Shown piece after piece: positions 8,542-16,638 of a stretch of DNA of 44,149 nucleotides. A program made the position numbers and the translations under genes. Below the pieces are notes generated by a model, which had not been told where the DNA came from, did not search any database, and saw only the letters and a list, made by a program, of their open reading frames with translations. The stretch comes from Bacteroidales bacterium (lineage in GTDB: Bacteria > Bacteroidota > Bacteroidia > Bacteroidales > VadinHA17): the NCBI GenBank assembly GCA_022865305.1, contig JALHSP010000152.1, forward strand, positions 1-44,149, given 5' to 3'. Each line of letters begins with the position of its first letter. Positions within the stretch are counted from its first letter, which is position 1.

Positions 8542-10692
8542 ATGCTATACCTTTCTGCAAAAGTTAAAATCTTAATTCTGATAATTTTAATTGGAAACAA
8601 TAATCTATTGTTATCCCGGGAGCAGTCTGACACTTCTGTTATCAACAAGCAAACCAGGAATGCTTTAATCAATGCTAGAAGAAATCCCGATATAGCTATT
8701 ATGATGGCACACCAGGCTCTTGCATTATCACGCAGCCTCGATTATCAGGTGGGGATGGCAGATGCATACCTGGCGCTGGGCACTGCCTGGCTGGCTAAAT
8801 ACAACCGGGGCGACAGTGCATACTATTATAATATGCTGGCTTATGATCTCTATGAGAAGCTTAACGACAACTTTGGTAAAGCAATGGCCTGTTACGGATT
8901 AGCATATGTATTCAGTTTCAAGGGAAATCTTAAAGAATCAGAAAGGTACAGCAATCTGAGTTTAACATTCTTCGAGCTGGCAGGAAATAACCGCGGAATG
9001 GTGAACTCCTACAATGTACTGTCATACCTGGCAAAACAACAAAAGAATTTTGACAAAGCACAAACATATATCCAGAAAGCAATCGAAATAGCCGGATCAA
9101 TCCGGGACACCCTGCCCCTTGCAGACGCTAAGAACAGCCTGGGTAATATCTATAAGGACATGACCTTATTCAAGCAGGCTATCGATGCATATTTTGATGC
9201 ACTTCATCTCTGGGAGCTGAAAGGTGATTCGAATGGGATTTCAATTGCCTACGGGAGTATAGGATTGATGTACTACTATCAGAAAGAATGGGACAAAGCT
9301 CTTGAGTTTTGCTTAAGGAAACTGCCAATTTCCAGTGCCAGAGGCGATCTCTGGGAGGTCAGTAAAACATATAACACTATTGCCCAGATCTACAACTCCA
9401 AAGCAAAATTTGACAGCTCTCTGATATATCTCCGCAAAGGACTACAACTGAACAACCAGATGAACTTACCTTCAGGCATAGCTTCGTCATACTTTAACAT
9501 CGCATCAACCCTCTTAGCCATGTCCCGGACCGATTCTGCATACTGGTATATAAACAGGGCTATCAATATTGCCCGTGAAATAAACGATCCTGACCTGGTT
9601 CAATACTATATCACACTCGGAAATATCTACAAATCAAAGGGACAATATTCTTCTGCTCTGGAGAATCTGACAAGAGCTTACAGTATGGGTAAAAAAAGCC
9701 ATCTCCCGATGGTTGTTCAGGACGCATCAAAGCTGTTGAGTGACATCTATAGCAAGACTAACCGTAATGACCTGGCGTACAAATATCTGAAGGAGCATCA
9801 GAAGCTAAGGGACAGTATAAGCAATGATGAATTCCTGAAGCAGGTCACACGCATGGAGATACAATATGATTTTGATAAAAAGCAAAGGGCAGCAGAATTT
9901 GCACAAATGGAGGAGAGAATCTTAAATGAAAACAGATTAAACCAGCAAAAACTCTATGTCAGGGGATTGCTTATACTTCTTGTTCTTGTTGCGTTAATCT
10001 CTCTTCTCTATATCCGTCACAACAGGCTCCGGGCTAAGTATACCAGGATTGATCTTGAACAAAGATTGCTCAGGGCTCAGATGAATCCGCATTTCATTTT
10101 CAACTCACTCTGCGCAGTGCAGGATTTTATATTGGCCGGCAAGCCACAGAAAGCAAACACTTTTCTTACCAAGATTGCAAGGCTTATGCGTAATATCCTC
10201 GAGAATTCAAGGGAGGAGTTTATTCCCCTGGAAAAGGAAATTGAAACTGTAAAATTGTATCTCGATCTTCAGCAGCTCAGGTTTGAAAACGAATTTGATT
10301 ATAATATTTCGCTTGATGATACTATCGATCCTGAGAATTTTTCCGTTCCTCCTATGCTTACTCAGCCGTGTGTTGAGAATTCGATCGAACATGGTCTTTT
10401 GCCTTTGAAGGAGAAAGGACATTTGAAAATTACCTACAGCCTCAGCAATGGTCTGATGATGCTTGAAGTCACAGATAATGGAGTCGGGAGAAAAGAGGCT
10501 GCAGCGAAGGCCGGGGAAAAGAGAGATAAAAAATCCATTTCAACAAAAGTGACCACTGAAAGACTTGAGAATTTCAGAAAAACCCTCAAACAGAAAAGCA
10601 TAAGTTACGAGATTATAGACCTTTATGATAAAGAACGGGCAGCCGGGACAAAAGTTGTTATGATGCTTCCATATAAAAAGATCTATGCATGA
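8542..10692 (+). CDS. TPR-containing LytS-type sensor histidine kinase
   Basis: This 716-residue protein has an N-terminal signal or anchor (residues 7-24) and a long helical array of TPR repeats (about 60-430), probably periplasmic. A coiled coil (about 430-470), a transmembrane helix (YVRGLLILLVLVALISLLYI, about 473-492) and a cytoplasmic His_kinase domain (PF06580 type) follow. The phospho-acceptor His is in MNPHFIFNSL (starting at residue 514). The ATP-binding part has PMLTQPCVENSIEHGL (about 604-619) and the G1 box VTDNGVGR. The signal sensed is unknown; TPR arrays usually bind proteins or peptides. The partner response regulator begins 25 bases downstream. The ATG at 8542 is preceded by AT-rich sequence but no clear promoter box. 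Confidence 0.92.
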   Translation: MLYLSAKVKILILIILIGNNNLLLSREQSDTSVINKQTRNALINARRNPDIAIMMAHQALALSRSLDYQVGMADAYLALGTAWLAKYNRGDSAYYYNMLAYDLYEKLNDNFGKAMACYGLAYVFSFKGNLKESERYSNLSLTFFELAGNNRGMVNSYNVLSYLAKQQKNFDKAQTYIQKAIEIAGSIRDTLPLADAKNSLGNIYKDMTLFKQAIDAYFDALHLWELKGDSNGISIAYGSIGLMYYYQKEWDKALEFCLRKLPISSARGDLWEVSKTYNTIAQIYNSKAKFDSSLIYLRKGLQLNNQMNLPSGIASSYFNIASTLLAMSRTDSAYWYINRAINIAREINDPDLVQYYITLGNIYKSKGQYSSALENLTRAYSMGKKSHLPMVVQDASKLLSDIYSKTNRNDLAYKYLKEHQKLRDSISNDEFLKQVTRMEIQYDFDKKQRAAEFAQMEERILNENRLNQQKLYVRGLLILLVLVALISLLYIRHNRLRAKYTRIDLEQRLLRAQMNPHFIFNSLCAVQDFILAGKPQKANTFLTKIARLMRNILENSREEFIPLEKEIETVKLYLDLQQLRFENEFDYNISLDDTIDPENFSVPPMLTQPCVENSIEHGLLPLKEKGHLKITYSLSNGLMMLEVTDNGVGRKEAAAKAGEKRDKKSISTKVTTERLENFRKTLKQKSISYEIIDLYDKERAAGTKVVMMLPYKKIYA

Positions 10693-10717
10693 ACCTCCAT
10701 TAACTTAAAACTGAAAA

Positions 10718-11470
10718 ATGAATGCTGTTATAGTAGATGATGAGGCTACGGTAAGAAACACCATAAGAACATTGCTGAGTGAAAATTTCCCCGATATCAA
10801 GGTTCTGGCATCTGCAGGCACCATCGGAGAAGGATATGAAGCAATTATACAATATAAACCCGACCTCTTATTTCTCGATATTGAGCTGCCCGACGGCAGT
10901 GGTTTTGACCTGCTTAGAAAATTTACATCCGTCAGTTTCAAGATCATTTTCGTTACCGGACATCAGGAGTATGCTCTGGATGCCATTAAAGTAAGTGCAC
11001 TTGACTATATTTTAAAACCTATCGATAATGATGAACTCCTCCTGGCAGTGGAAAAAGCCCGCGAAGTGATCAGCCATACCGAACAGCAACTTAAACTGCA
11101 GGCGCTTAATGAAAACCTTCAGAGCAGGAAAGTTTTGAAACGGATCATACTCCATACTTCCGATCATCTGCAGCTTATTTCTGTTTCGGATATAATCCGG
11201 GCAGAGGCCGACAGCAATTATACCCGCTTCTGGCTTTCCGGAGGCCAGCGTATCATGGTCTCCCGTACCATAAAGGAATTTGCCGGCCTTCTCTCAGGTT
11301 CCGGCATCATACGCGTACATCAGTCTCATCTGGTCAACTTAAGCTATATTGACAAATTTGTCAAAAAAGGGGGAGGCTACCTTCAGCTTAAAGATAATAC
11401 CACAATACCCGTATCACCTAATCTTAAGAAACAGGTACTGCAGGCTTTAACCGATCACCTGTACGAATAA
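10718..11470 (+). CDS. LytTR-family response regulator
   Basis: The 250-residue product has a receiver domain (residues 2-120) with the acidic pair Asp7/Asp8, the phospho-acceptor Asp54 in LLFLDIELPDGSG and the conserved Lys100 in LDYILKPI. A LytTR DNA-binding domain (about 143-248) follows with IIRAEADSNYTRFWL and IIRVHQSHLVNLSYIDKF. It should be phosphorylated by the TPR histidine kinase encoded 25 bases upstream and then bind promoter repeats. The target genes are unknown; the OmpA-like operon downstream is a candidate only by position. Confidence 0.94.
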   Translation: MNAVIVDDEATVRNTIRTLLSENFPDIKVLASAGTIGEGYEAIIQYKPDLLFLDIELPDGSGFDLLRKFTSVSFKIIFVTGHQEYALDAIKVSALDYILKPIDNDELLLAVEKAREVISHTEQQLKLQALNENLQSRKVLKRIILHTSDHLQLISVSDIIRAEADSNYTRFWLSGGQRIMVSRTIKEFAGLLSGSGIIRVHQSHLVNLSYIDKFVKKGGGYLQLKDNTTIPVSPNLKKQVLQALTDHLYE

Positions 11471-11600
11471 CCCCCCTGCCCCCTGCTCTCGCACAAACTC
11501 ACCCCCTTTTTCCCCCTCTTTACGAAGTAGAGAGAGCCTGTCCAGCGCAAGCGGGAGGGTTGGGGGGCCAAAAGCAGGCCGATACTAATTCAAAAGCCCT
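11471..11600. repeat. C-run/G-run intergenic element
   Basis: After the regulator stop the plus strand runs through CCCCCCTGCCCCCTGC, then CACCCCCTTTTTCCCCCTC, and about 30 bases on GCGGGAGGGTTGGGGGGCC. The C-rich and G-rich arms can pair imperfectly around the central AGTAGAGAGAGCC. This is the same composition as the elements at 190-270, 18890-19010 and 33860-33895. A transcription-ending role is possible, but there is no clean stem plus T run. Confidence 0.45.
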
Positions 11601-11616
11601 GTTTACTCATTTGCTC

Positions 11617-11648
11617 TTGATTAAGCCCATATTCATGGTTTAACTTTG
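11617..11648 (+). promoter_or_regulatory. Putative promoter of the OmpA-like operon
   Basis: TAACTTTG at 11641-11648 matches TAnnTTTG, and TTG at 11617-11619 lies 21 bases upstream as a weak -33 box. The -7 box overlaps the upstream TTG (11646) and abuts the GTG (11649) start options of the next gene, which favours translation from the ATG at 11667. Confidence 0.5.
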
Positions 11649-11666
11649 GTGAAAAACCATAATGCT

Positions 11667-12905
11667 ATGAAACAATCAGTAATTTTTTCAGTAGTCTTAG
11701 CTCTTCTGATATTTCTTTCCCCTGAAGTCAAATCGCAGATTAAAGTTGATCTTAAGGGCAAGATAAATCAGGAGGCAGACAGACGTGCCAACCAGAAAAC
11801 TGAACAGGGTATCAAGAACGTCTTTAAGAAAAAAGACAAGAAGGAAAAAGATGATGGAAAAAGCGCGGATGATGCAACTGAAGAGGCCAACGATGTCCAG
11901 ACAGATGAACAACCAGCTGCAGGTAAAGAAAGCAAAACTGCATCACCTGTCCTTTCATGGAGCAAATATGACTTCGTCCCGGGCGACATCGTCATTTTTG
12001 AGGATAACCTGCAAAATGAGGAGAACGGGGAGTTTCCATCAAGATGGGATCTTGTTAGTGGAAATGTGGAAATTGCCCAGCTTGACGGAGAAAAGGTTAT
12101 AATGATGAGGGCTGCACAACCTACTATTGTACCATATTTCAAAGATCCCGGGGAGGATCATCTGCCAGACGTGTTTACTGTGGAACTGGATCTCTACTAT
12201 CCCGGGGATGGCTCATTTTCAATTTATTTATATGACCGGAAAAATCAGGAATCCGGGAGTCCCACTGGATATACGGATTTACAGGTCTACTGGGGAGGTA
12301 ACGAACTGTTGCTTGGGACAGCAAGGAGTAAATATCCGAGTGAAAATCTGCCAGAAAAAAGGTGGATGCATATATCCATCGCCTATACCAACGGAAAATT
12401 AAAAGCCTATATGGACGATACAAGACTGATCAATATTCCCCGCCTCGATTTTGACCCGAAGGGAATAACCCTTTATACATATCACGCTTCAGATGATAAT
12501 CTATTCTATGTAAAGAATGTACGGATTGCAAAAGGAGGTGTCAAATACTATGACCGGGTTATGCAGGACGGCAAAATAATCGTTAATGGGATCCGGTTTG
12601 ACGTGAATAAGTCAACCTTGAAGCCCGAATCGATGGGCGCAATCAATGAAATTTATACCCTGTTGAAAGATAATCCGGAGCTGAAATTCTGCGTTGAAGG
12701 ACACACCGACAGCCAGGGTGATGATGCTTTCAATATGAAGCTTTCACAGGAGCGTGCTGAAAGTGTAAAAAATACATTTATTAAATTTGGAATTTCATCC
12801 GACCGTCTTACGGCTAAAGGATGGGGAGAATCCAAACCCATTTCCAATAATGCTTCTCCCGAAGATATGGCCAATAACCGCAGGGTTGAATTTGTGAAGA
12901 TCTGA
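11667..12905 (+). CDS. OmpA-family envelope protein with lectin-like domain
   Basis: From ATG 11667 the product has 412 residues; in-frame TTG 11646 and GTG 11649 starts are rejected because they lie in the promoter box and give a poorer signal peptide. It has a signal peptide (ending VKSQ, about residue 24) and a charged Lys/Asp/Glu/Gln-rich linker (about 25-90). A beta-sandwich region resembling LamG or DUF1080 domains follows (about 100-300: IVIFEDNLQNEENGEFPSRW, then VYWGGNELLLG, and AYTNGKLKAYMD). A C-terminal OmpA domain (about 312-412) has GHTDSQGDD, LSQERAESVKN and ANNRRVEF, the residues that grip peptidoglycan. It probably tethers an outer-membrane or periplasmic sugar- or protein-binding module to the wall. 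The next gene starts 21 bases later. Confidence 0.88.
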   Translation: MKQSVIFSVVLALLIFLSPEVKSQIKVDLKGKINQEADRRANQKTEQGIKNVFKKKDKKEKDDGKSADDATEEANDVQTDEQPAAGKESKTASPVLSWSKYDFVPGDIVIFEDNLQNEENGEFPSRWDLVSGNVEIAQLDGEKVIMMRAAQPTIVPYFKDPGEDHLPDVFTVELDLYYPGDGSFSIYLYDRKNQESGSPTGYTDLQVYWGGNELLLGTARSKYPSENLPEKRWMHISIAYTNGKLKAYMDDTRLINIPRLDFDPKGITLYTYHASDDNLFYVKNVRIAKGGVKYYDRVMQDGKIIVNGIRFDVNKSTLKPESMGAINEIYTLLKDNPELKFCVEGHTDSQGDDAFNMKLSQERAESVKNTFIKFGISSDRLTAKGWGESKPISNNASPEDMANNRRVEFVKI

Positions 12906-12926
12906 TAACCATATAAATTAAGCGCT

Positions 12927-13541
12927 ATGAAAATAATTATAGGCATCAAGTCTTTGATAAGCATAATGGCACTCTTTATTATCCTGCCTAAGCTGACAGG
13001 TCAGGAAGCATCACTTAAACCTTATGGTATCAAATCAGGTATTATTGAATACTCATATTCGGGAGATAAAGTGGGAAAAGGGACTCTCTATTTTGACGAT
13101 TATGGCATGAAAAGCGCAATGTATACCGATGCGCTTGAAGGCGGGGAGAAAAGGAGGGGCTGGGTTGTCTCGTTCGGGGATTACCAGTATATGTGGGATC
13201 CTGACGAATCAACCGAAGGTATGAAGCTCAAAAATCCTCTCATTACATGGATAGCAGAATCCTCAAAAGGAGATATCGAGTCATTTACCGAATCGACATA
13301 TGCTAAAATGGGTTTTGCAAAAGCTCCTGATGAAGTCTTTCTTGGAAAGGATTGTAAGGTAATGAAAGGCAAAATGGGCAAAGTACTTACCTGGAATGGA
13401 ATACTTATGCTTATGGATATGAAAGTGATGGGATTTGGTTCACACCAGGAAGTAACCAAAATCCAGACCAATGTTCCGGTGGATGCAAAATACTTTGTTG
13501 TTCCAAAAAATATCAAGTTCTCGGAAATGCCGATGTTTTAA
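12927..13541 (+). CDS. Secreted protein of unknown function
   Basis: The 204-residue protein has a clear signal peptide (residues 1-25, ending LTGQ). The mature part opens with GIIEYSYSGDKVGKGTLYFDDYGMKS, written here as two segments: IIEYSYSGDKVG and TLYFDDYGMKS. It looks like an all-beta periplasmic protein and carries one conserved-looking GKDCKVMKGK segment. Superficially it resembles small DUF4412-type secreted proteins, but I cannot assign a family. The gene lies 21 bases after the OmpA-like gene and is probably co-transcribed with it, so it may be an accessory envelope protein. Confidence 0.75.
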   Translation: MKIIIGIKSLISIMALFIILPKLTGQEASLKPYGIKSGIIEYSYSGDKVGKGTLYFDDYGMKSAMYTDALEGGEKRRGWVVSFGDYQYMWDPDESTEGMKLKNPLITWIAESSKGDIESFTESTYAKMGFAKAPDEVFLGKDCKVMKGKMGKVLTWNGILMLMDMKVMGFGSHQEVTKIQTNVPVDAKYFVVPKNIKFSEMPMF

Positions 13542-13561
13542 TATTGGTAATTGAGACAGGG

Positions 13562-14370
13562 CTATTTTGTATCCAGGAAATGCATTTTCATGAATCTGAT
13601 GAAAATCCCGTAGTCAGATGGAAGTGCACCATGCCCTCCTGCATGCATGAAATATCCCAGGTCATTTAAAACGGGCTCTCCGTACCATCGTCTTGAAATA
13701 GCAGCCCCTCCCTCTCCCCCGCAGCTTGCGATAACCATTCCAAATCGGGTTCAATGTCGCCATAATAAATATTTGCGTATCCGATGCCCTGCGAGAGAAA
13801 CTGGTTAATATCCATCCGCCCGAATCCGCCTTTCCGGGTAACAGGAACTTTTTTGCCATCTCTACCCCGGATATATCCTGCTTTAATGCCCGGATCATCA
13901 GCTACAGTTGCATTTGCACCAAAACTCAAGTGCAGAAAAAGAGGTACAGGTTTAGTTGTGTTTGCAGGAAGATAGATCAGGATATCCATCTTATAATTTG
14001 ATGTGTCTCTGGTAAAATATACAGTCACCTGTTTCCTGACAACCTTGCCATCCAATGCAGGTGTTCCTTTATCGAAAACATTAAAGGTCATATCTTTAGG
14101 CCTCCCAGGTGTCCGTCCATACTCGAACTCTTCAAAAAGCCTTACAATCTCCGGTCTCCGTTTATTATACCAGGTTTTTGCATTCTTCACCTTTTTACCG
14201 TTCAGCATAACCAGCGGATCAGGAAGAGAATAGGTTCCGGTAAGAGCCTCATCATAATTCACGGGGATGCCGGCAACAACATCGTTTGGCTTATTCTGAG
14301 CCGATACACTTGAATAACAAATAATTGCTGTTAATAAAATAACAGCTGTCTTTAAAAATCGGATTCTCAT
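13562..14370 (-). pseudogene. Remnant CE15 glucuronoyl-esterase-like gene, two internal deletions
   Basis: An open frame on the minus strand (14370-13666) encodes a signal peptide (ending SVSAQ) and the N-terminal part of a CE15-type esterase (EFEYGRTPGRP, FLHLSFGANATV, IGYANIYYGDIEPD). After IEPD (about 13750) homology continues in a different frame from 13738 as ASCGGEGGAAISRRWYGE. At about 13675 it jumps, in that frame, to PVLNDLGYFMHAGGHGALPS, ending at a TAG at 13562-13564. Intact bacterial members have about 400-450 residues. Here roughly 80 residues with the nucleophile Ser motif (GxSRxGK) and roughly 90 more before the catalytic His are missing. The His-containing GGHG is retained. 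The first deletion shifts the frame, so the annotated-looking 234-residue product is inactive. An assembly error is the alternative. Confidence 0.8.
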
Positions 14371-14488
14371 AATCTGTTCAATATTTAAATTAAAAGCAGG
14401 GATAAAAGTAGTGACACAATTTAATTACTTTCCTGATAATTTTAAGACTGGTCGTAAATTATTCATTCAATTTTTCTTCAACAATTCT

Positions 14489-14560
14489 TTAACCATGGAG
14501 TTACACGGAAAATAAACTCCGTGATCTTCCTCTGTGTTAATCCGTGGAATCCGTGGTGAA
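14489..14560. repeat. Imperfect inverted repeat with CCGTGG/CCATGG motifs
   Basis: In the 292-base space between the CE15 remnant and the GH106-like gene, TTAACCATGGAG begins an element that ends with CCGTGGTGAA. Inside, CACGGA and TCCGTG form a 6-bp stem around AAATAAAC, and two further TCCGTGG/CCGTGG copies follow. A partial relative, TTAACCACGGATTTATGAC, occurs at about 33829-33846. It looks like a dispersed intergenic repeat. The remainder of the space (14371-14488 and 14561-14662) shows nothing I can name. Confidence 0.4.
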
Positions 14561-14662
14561 AAAAGAGTGCGATTTCAAATTTTCTATAATACATAATCCT
14601 TCAGAATAAATATCTTTATAATCAGCAAAGATGATTATGTCGTCCTGAAAAAATTTAAATCT

Positions 14663-16627
14663 ATGAAATTAAAGATCAAACAAGTCCTGTCGTCCGGAAT
14701 TTTTATAATGTCCCTGTTTGCACCACTCCGTGCCCAGGAGATCCCAAAGGATCTCATTGATCCGCCTCATGAATTTTCCGTGATGCCATTCTGGTTCTGG
14801 AATGACACTTTAAAAGATGAGGAGATAGTGCGACAGATAGCTGATTTTGATGCAAACGGCGTTTACGGTTTTGTCATTCATCCGCGCATTGGATTGCCGG
14901 AAAATGTAAAATGGCTGGGACCTGAAATGATCCATGCTATGGATGTTGCTATCAGCGAAGCTGCCCACCGGAATATGTATGTCATTCTATATGATGAAGG
15001 CATGTATCCATCCGGATCCTCGAGCGGGCAGGTGGTTGCCAGTAATCCAGAACATGCCGCCCGCGGCCTTACAAAAATTGATCTTAAGCCGGGAGAAGAA
15101 CCTGTCCTTTCCAAGGGATGGAAACTCATAACTATTATTGACCGTCCTGATGGAAATCGTGTTGCGATAGTTGAACGGCCTTCCGATGGTGTAATCCGGG
15201 GACTTCATTATTTAAATGAAGGTGGTCAGAGGCTTCAGGAAGAATCTCCGCCTGCAGGCGACATACTTAATCCCGAAGCGGTAACAAGCTTTATAGAGCT
15301 TGTTTATGACCGTTATGCAAAGGAATTCGGAAAATATTTCGGGACCACTGTCCTGGGAATCTTCACTGATGAACCTTCTCCGTTAGGAAGAGGCGGTGCA
15401 AGAGGTGTTGTCCCCGGGAATGCTTACCTGCTCCCCGAAATAAAACGTATTATCGGTTATGATATCACTCCTTTCCTTGCCGATCTCTGGTACACAGACA
15501 ATCCCGACTCCAGGAAACACAGGAACGATTATAACCGTGCAATAAATACCTGCCTCGAAGAAAACTACTATAAAAGATTAGGCAACTGGTGTTTGCAGCA
15601 TGATATAGCACTGATGGGACATCCCGCAGGATCGATGGATATTGGCACTGAACGATATTTCCAGATTCCTGGTCAGGACCTGGTATGGAGATATGTGGAA
15701 CCGGGGCTAAAAGCTCTTGAAGGACAACATTCCACTATGGCCAAGTGTGCTTCAAGCTCAATGCTGCATCTGGGATTCCGCCGTAATTCAAACGAACTTT
15801 ACGGAGCCTACGGTCATAATTTAACTTATTATGAGATGGTCTGGCTTGCAAACTGGTGCTTTGTACGCGGACATAATTTACTGATCCCCCATGCTTTCTA
15901 TTACTCTGTCCGGGGGTCAAGGTTTGAAGAACGTCCCCCTGATGTTGGACCCAACGCTGAATGGTGGAACAATTACAAACCATATGCTGATGCCTGCCGC
16001 AGGCTCAGCTGGCTTAACACCGATTCACGGCACATATGTGACCTGGCAATCCTGTGTGAGGCCACATGGCTTCCGGACAAATCAGCAAAGACCTGCTACC
16101 AGAATCAGCGTGATTTCAATTACCTCGAGATCCGTCATCTGTGGGAAAATGCAAAAATAAGTTCAAAGGGGATCCATATTGCGGGAATGACCTATCGTGC
16201 CATAGTTCTCGACAGCCTGTCGTACCTTCCGCCAAAAGCAGCACCAATATTGAAAAAACTTGCCAGGAACAGGCATTTAATTATACATGATGCCTCAAAA
16301 TTCGCCTCAATTTTCAAAGGAGCCATTGTTTACAAAACACCTGGCGATCTTATCGCCGCAATTAATAAACTGTCACCTCCCGACCTTGTTCTCTCTCCTT
16401 TTTCAGGAAATATAAGATACAGGCATATTGAAAAAGGCGGCGATCATTATTATATGCTCTTTAACGAAGAGGATTCAGAAGTATCAACAGGCATCAGGCT
16501 TCAGGCTACAGGCGAAAGGCAATGGATTGATCCATTTACAGCTAAAGTTACTGCTTCACGGGAAGATGAAACTGTACAATTCAAGCCATATGAAATGAAA
16601 TTGCTCAGGGTAAGTAATATCAAATAA
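14663..16627 (+). CDS. Secreted GH106-like glycoside hydrolase
   Basis: The 654-residue product has a signal peptide (ending LRAQ, residue 25). Its TIM-barrel-like catalytic region (about 30-480) carries FWFWNDTLKDEEI, GFVIHPRIGLP, VILYDEGMYPSGSSSGQV (about 107-124) and GIFTDEPSP (232-240). The YDE..PSG pattern and the opening layout recall family GH106 alpha-L-rhamnosidases and related uncharacterised glycosidases. The length is shorter than classical GH106 enzymes (about 1000 residues), and the C-terminal beta-sandwich seems reduced to residues 560-654. It is 11 bases upstream of a GH78 rhamnosidase, which supports a role in breaking rhamnose-containing polysaccharide. Family assignment is tentative; the general TIM-barrel glycosidase call is firmer. 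Confidence 0.65.
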   Translation: MKLKIKQVLSSGIFIMSLFAPLRAQEIPKDLIDPPHEFSVMPFWFWNDTLKDEEIVRQIADFDANGVYGFVIHPRIGLPENVKWLGPEMIHAMDVAISEAAHRNMYVILYDEGMYPSGSSSGQVVASNPEHAARGLTKIDLKPGEEPVLSKGWKLITIIDRPDGNRVAIVERPSDGVIRGLHYLNEGGQRLQEESPPAGDILNPEAVTSFIELVYDRYAKEFGKYFGTTVLGIFTDEPSPLGRGGARGVVPGNAYLLPEIKRIIGYDITPFLADLWYTDNPDSRKHRNDYNRAINTCLEENYYKRLGNWCLQHDIALMGHPAGSMDIGTERYFQIPGQDLVWRYVEPGLKALEGQHSTMAKCASSSMLHLGFRRNSNELYGAYGHNLTYYEMVWLANWCFVRGHNLLIPHAFYYSVRGSRFEERPPDVGPNAEWWNNYKPYADACRRLSWLNTDSRHICDLAILCEATWLPDKSAKTCYQNQRDFNYLEIRHLWENAKISSKGIHIAGMTYRAIVLDSLSYLPPKAAPILKKLARNRHLIIHDASKFASIFKGAIVYKTPGDLIAAINKLSPPDLVLSPFSGNIRYRHIEKGGDHYYMLFNEEDSEVSTGIRLQATGERQWIDPFTAKVTASREDETVQFKPYEMKLLRVSNIK

Positions 16628-16638
16628 TAAATTACCAA

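Noticed and set aside
11646-11666. Upstream TTG/GTG starts of the OmpA-like gene
   Set aside because: They overlap or abut the putative -7 box, and the signal peptide is best formed from ATG 11667.
11768-12142. 124-residue minus-strand frame opposite the OmpA-like gene
   Set aside because: It is a shadow of the Lys/Asp/Glu-rich linker, giving Phe/Ser/Leu-rich sequence without family features.
13662-13898. 78-residue minus-strand frame over the CE15 remnant
   Set aside because: It is the third frame of the same remnant, with no family resemblance of its own.
13666-14370. Intact 234-residue secreted esterase
   Set aside because: The frame ends at a stop created by a frameshifting deletion; clear CE15 homology continues in another frame to 13562, so it is a remnant.
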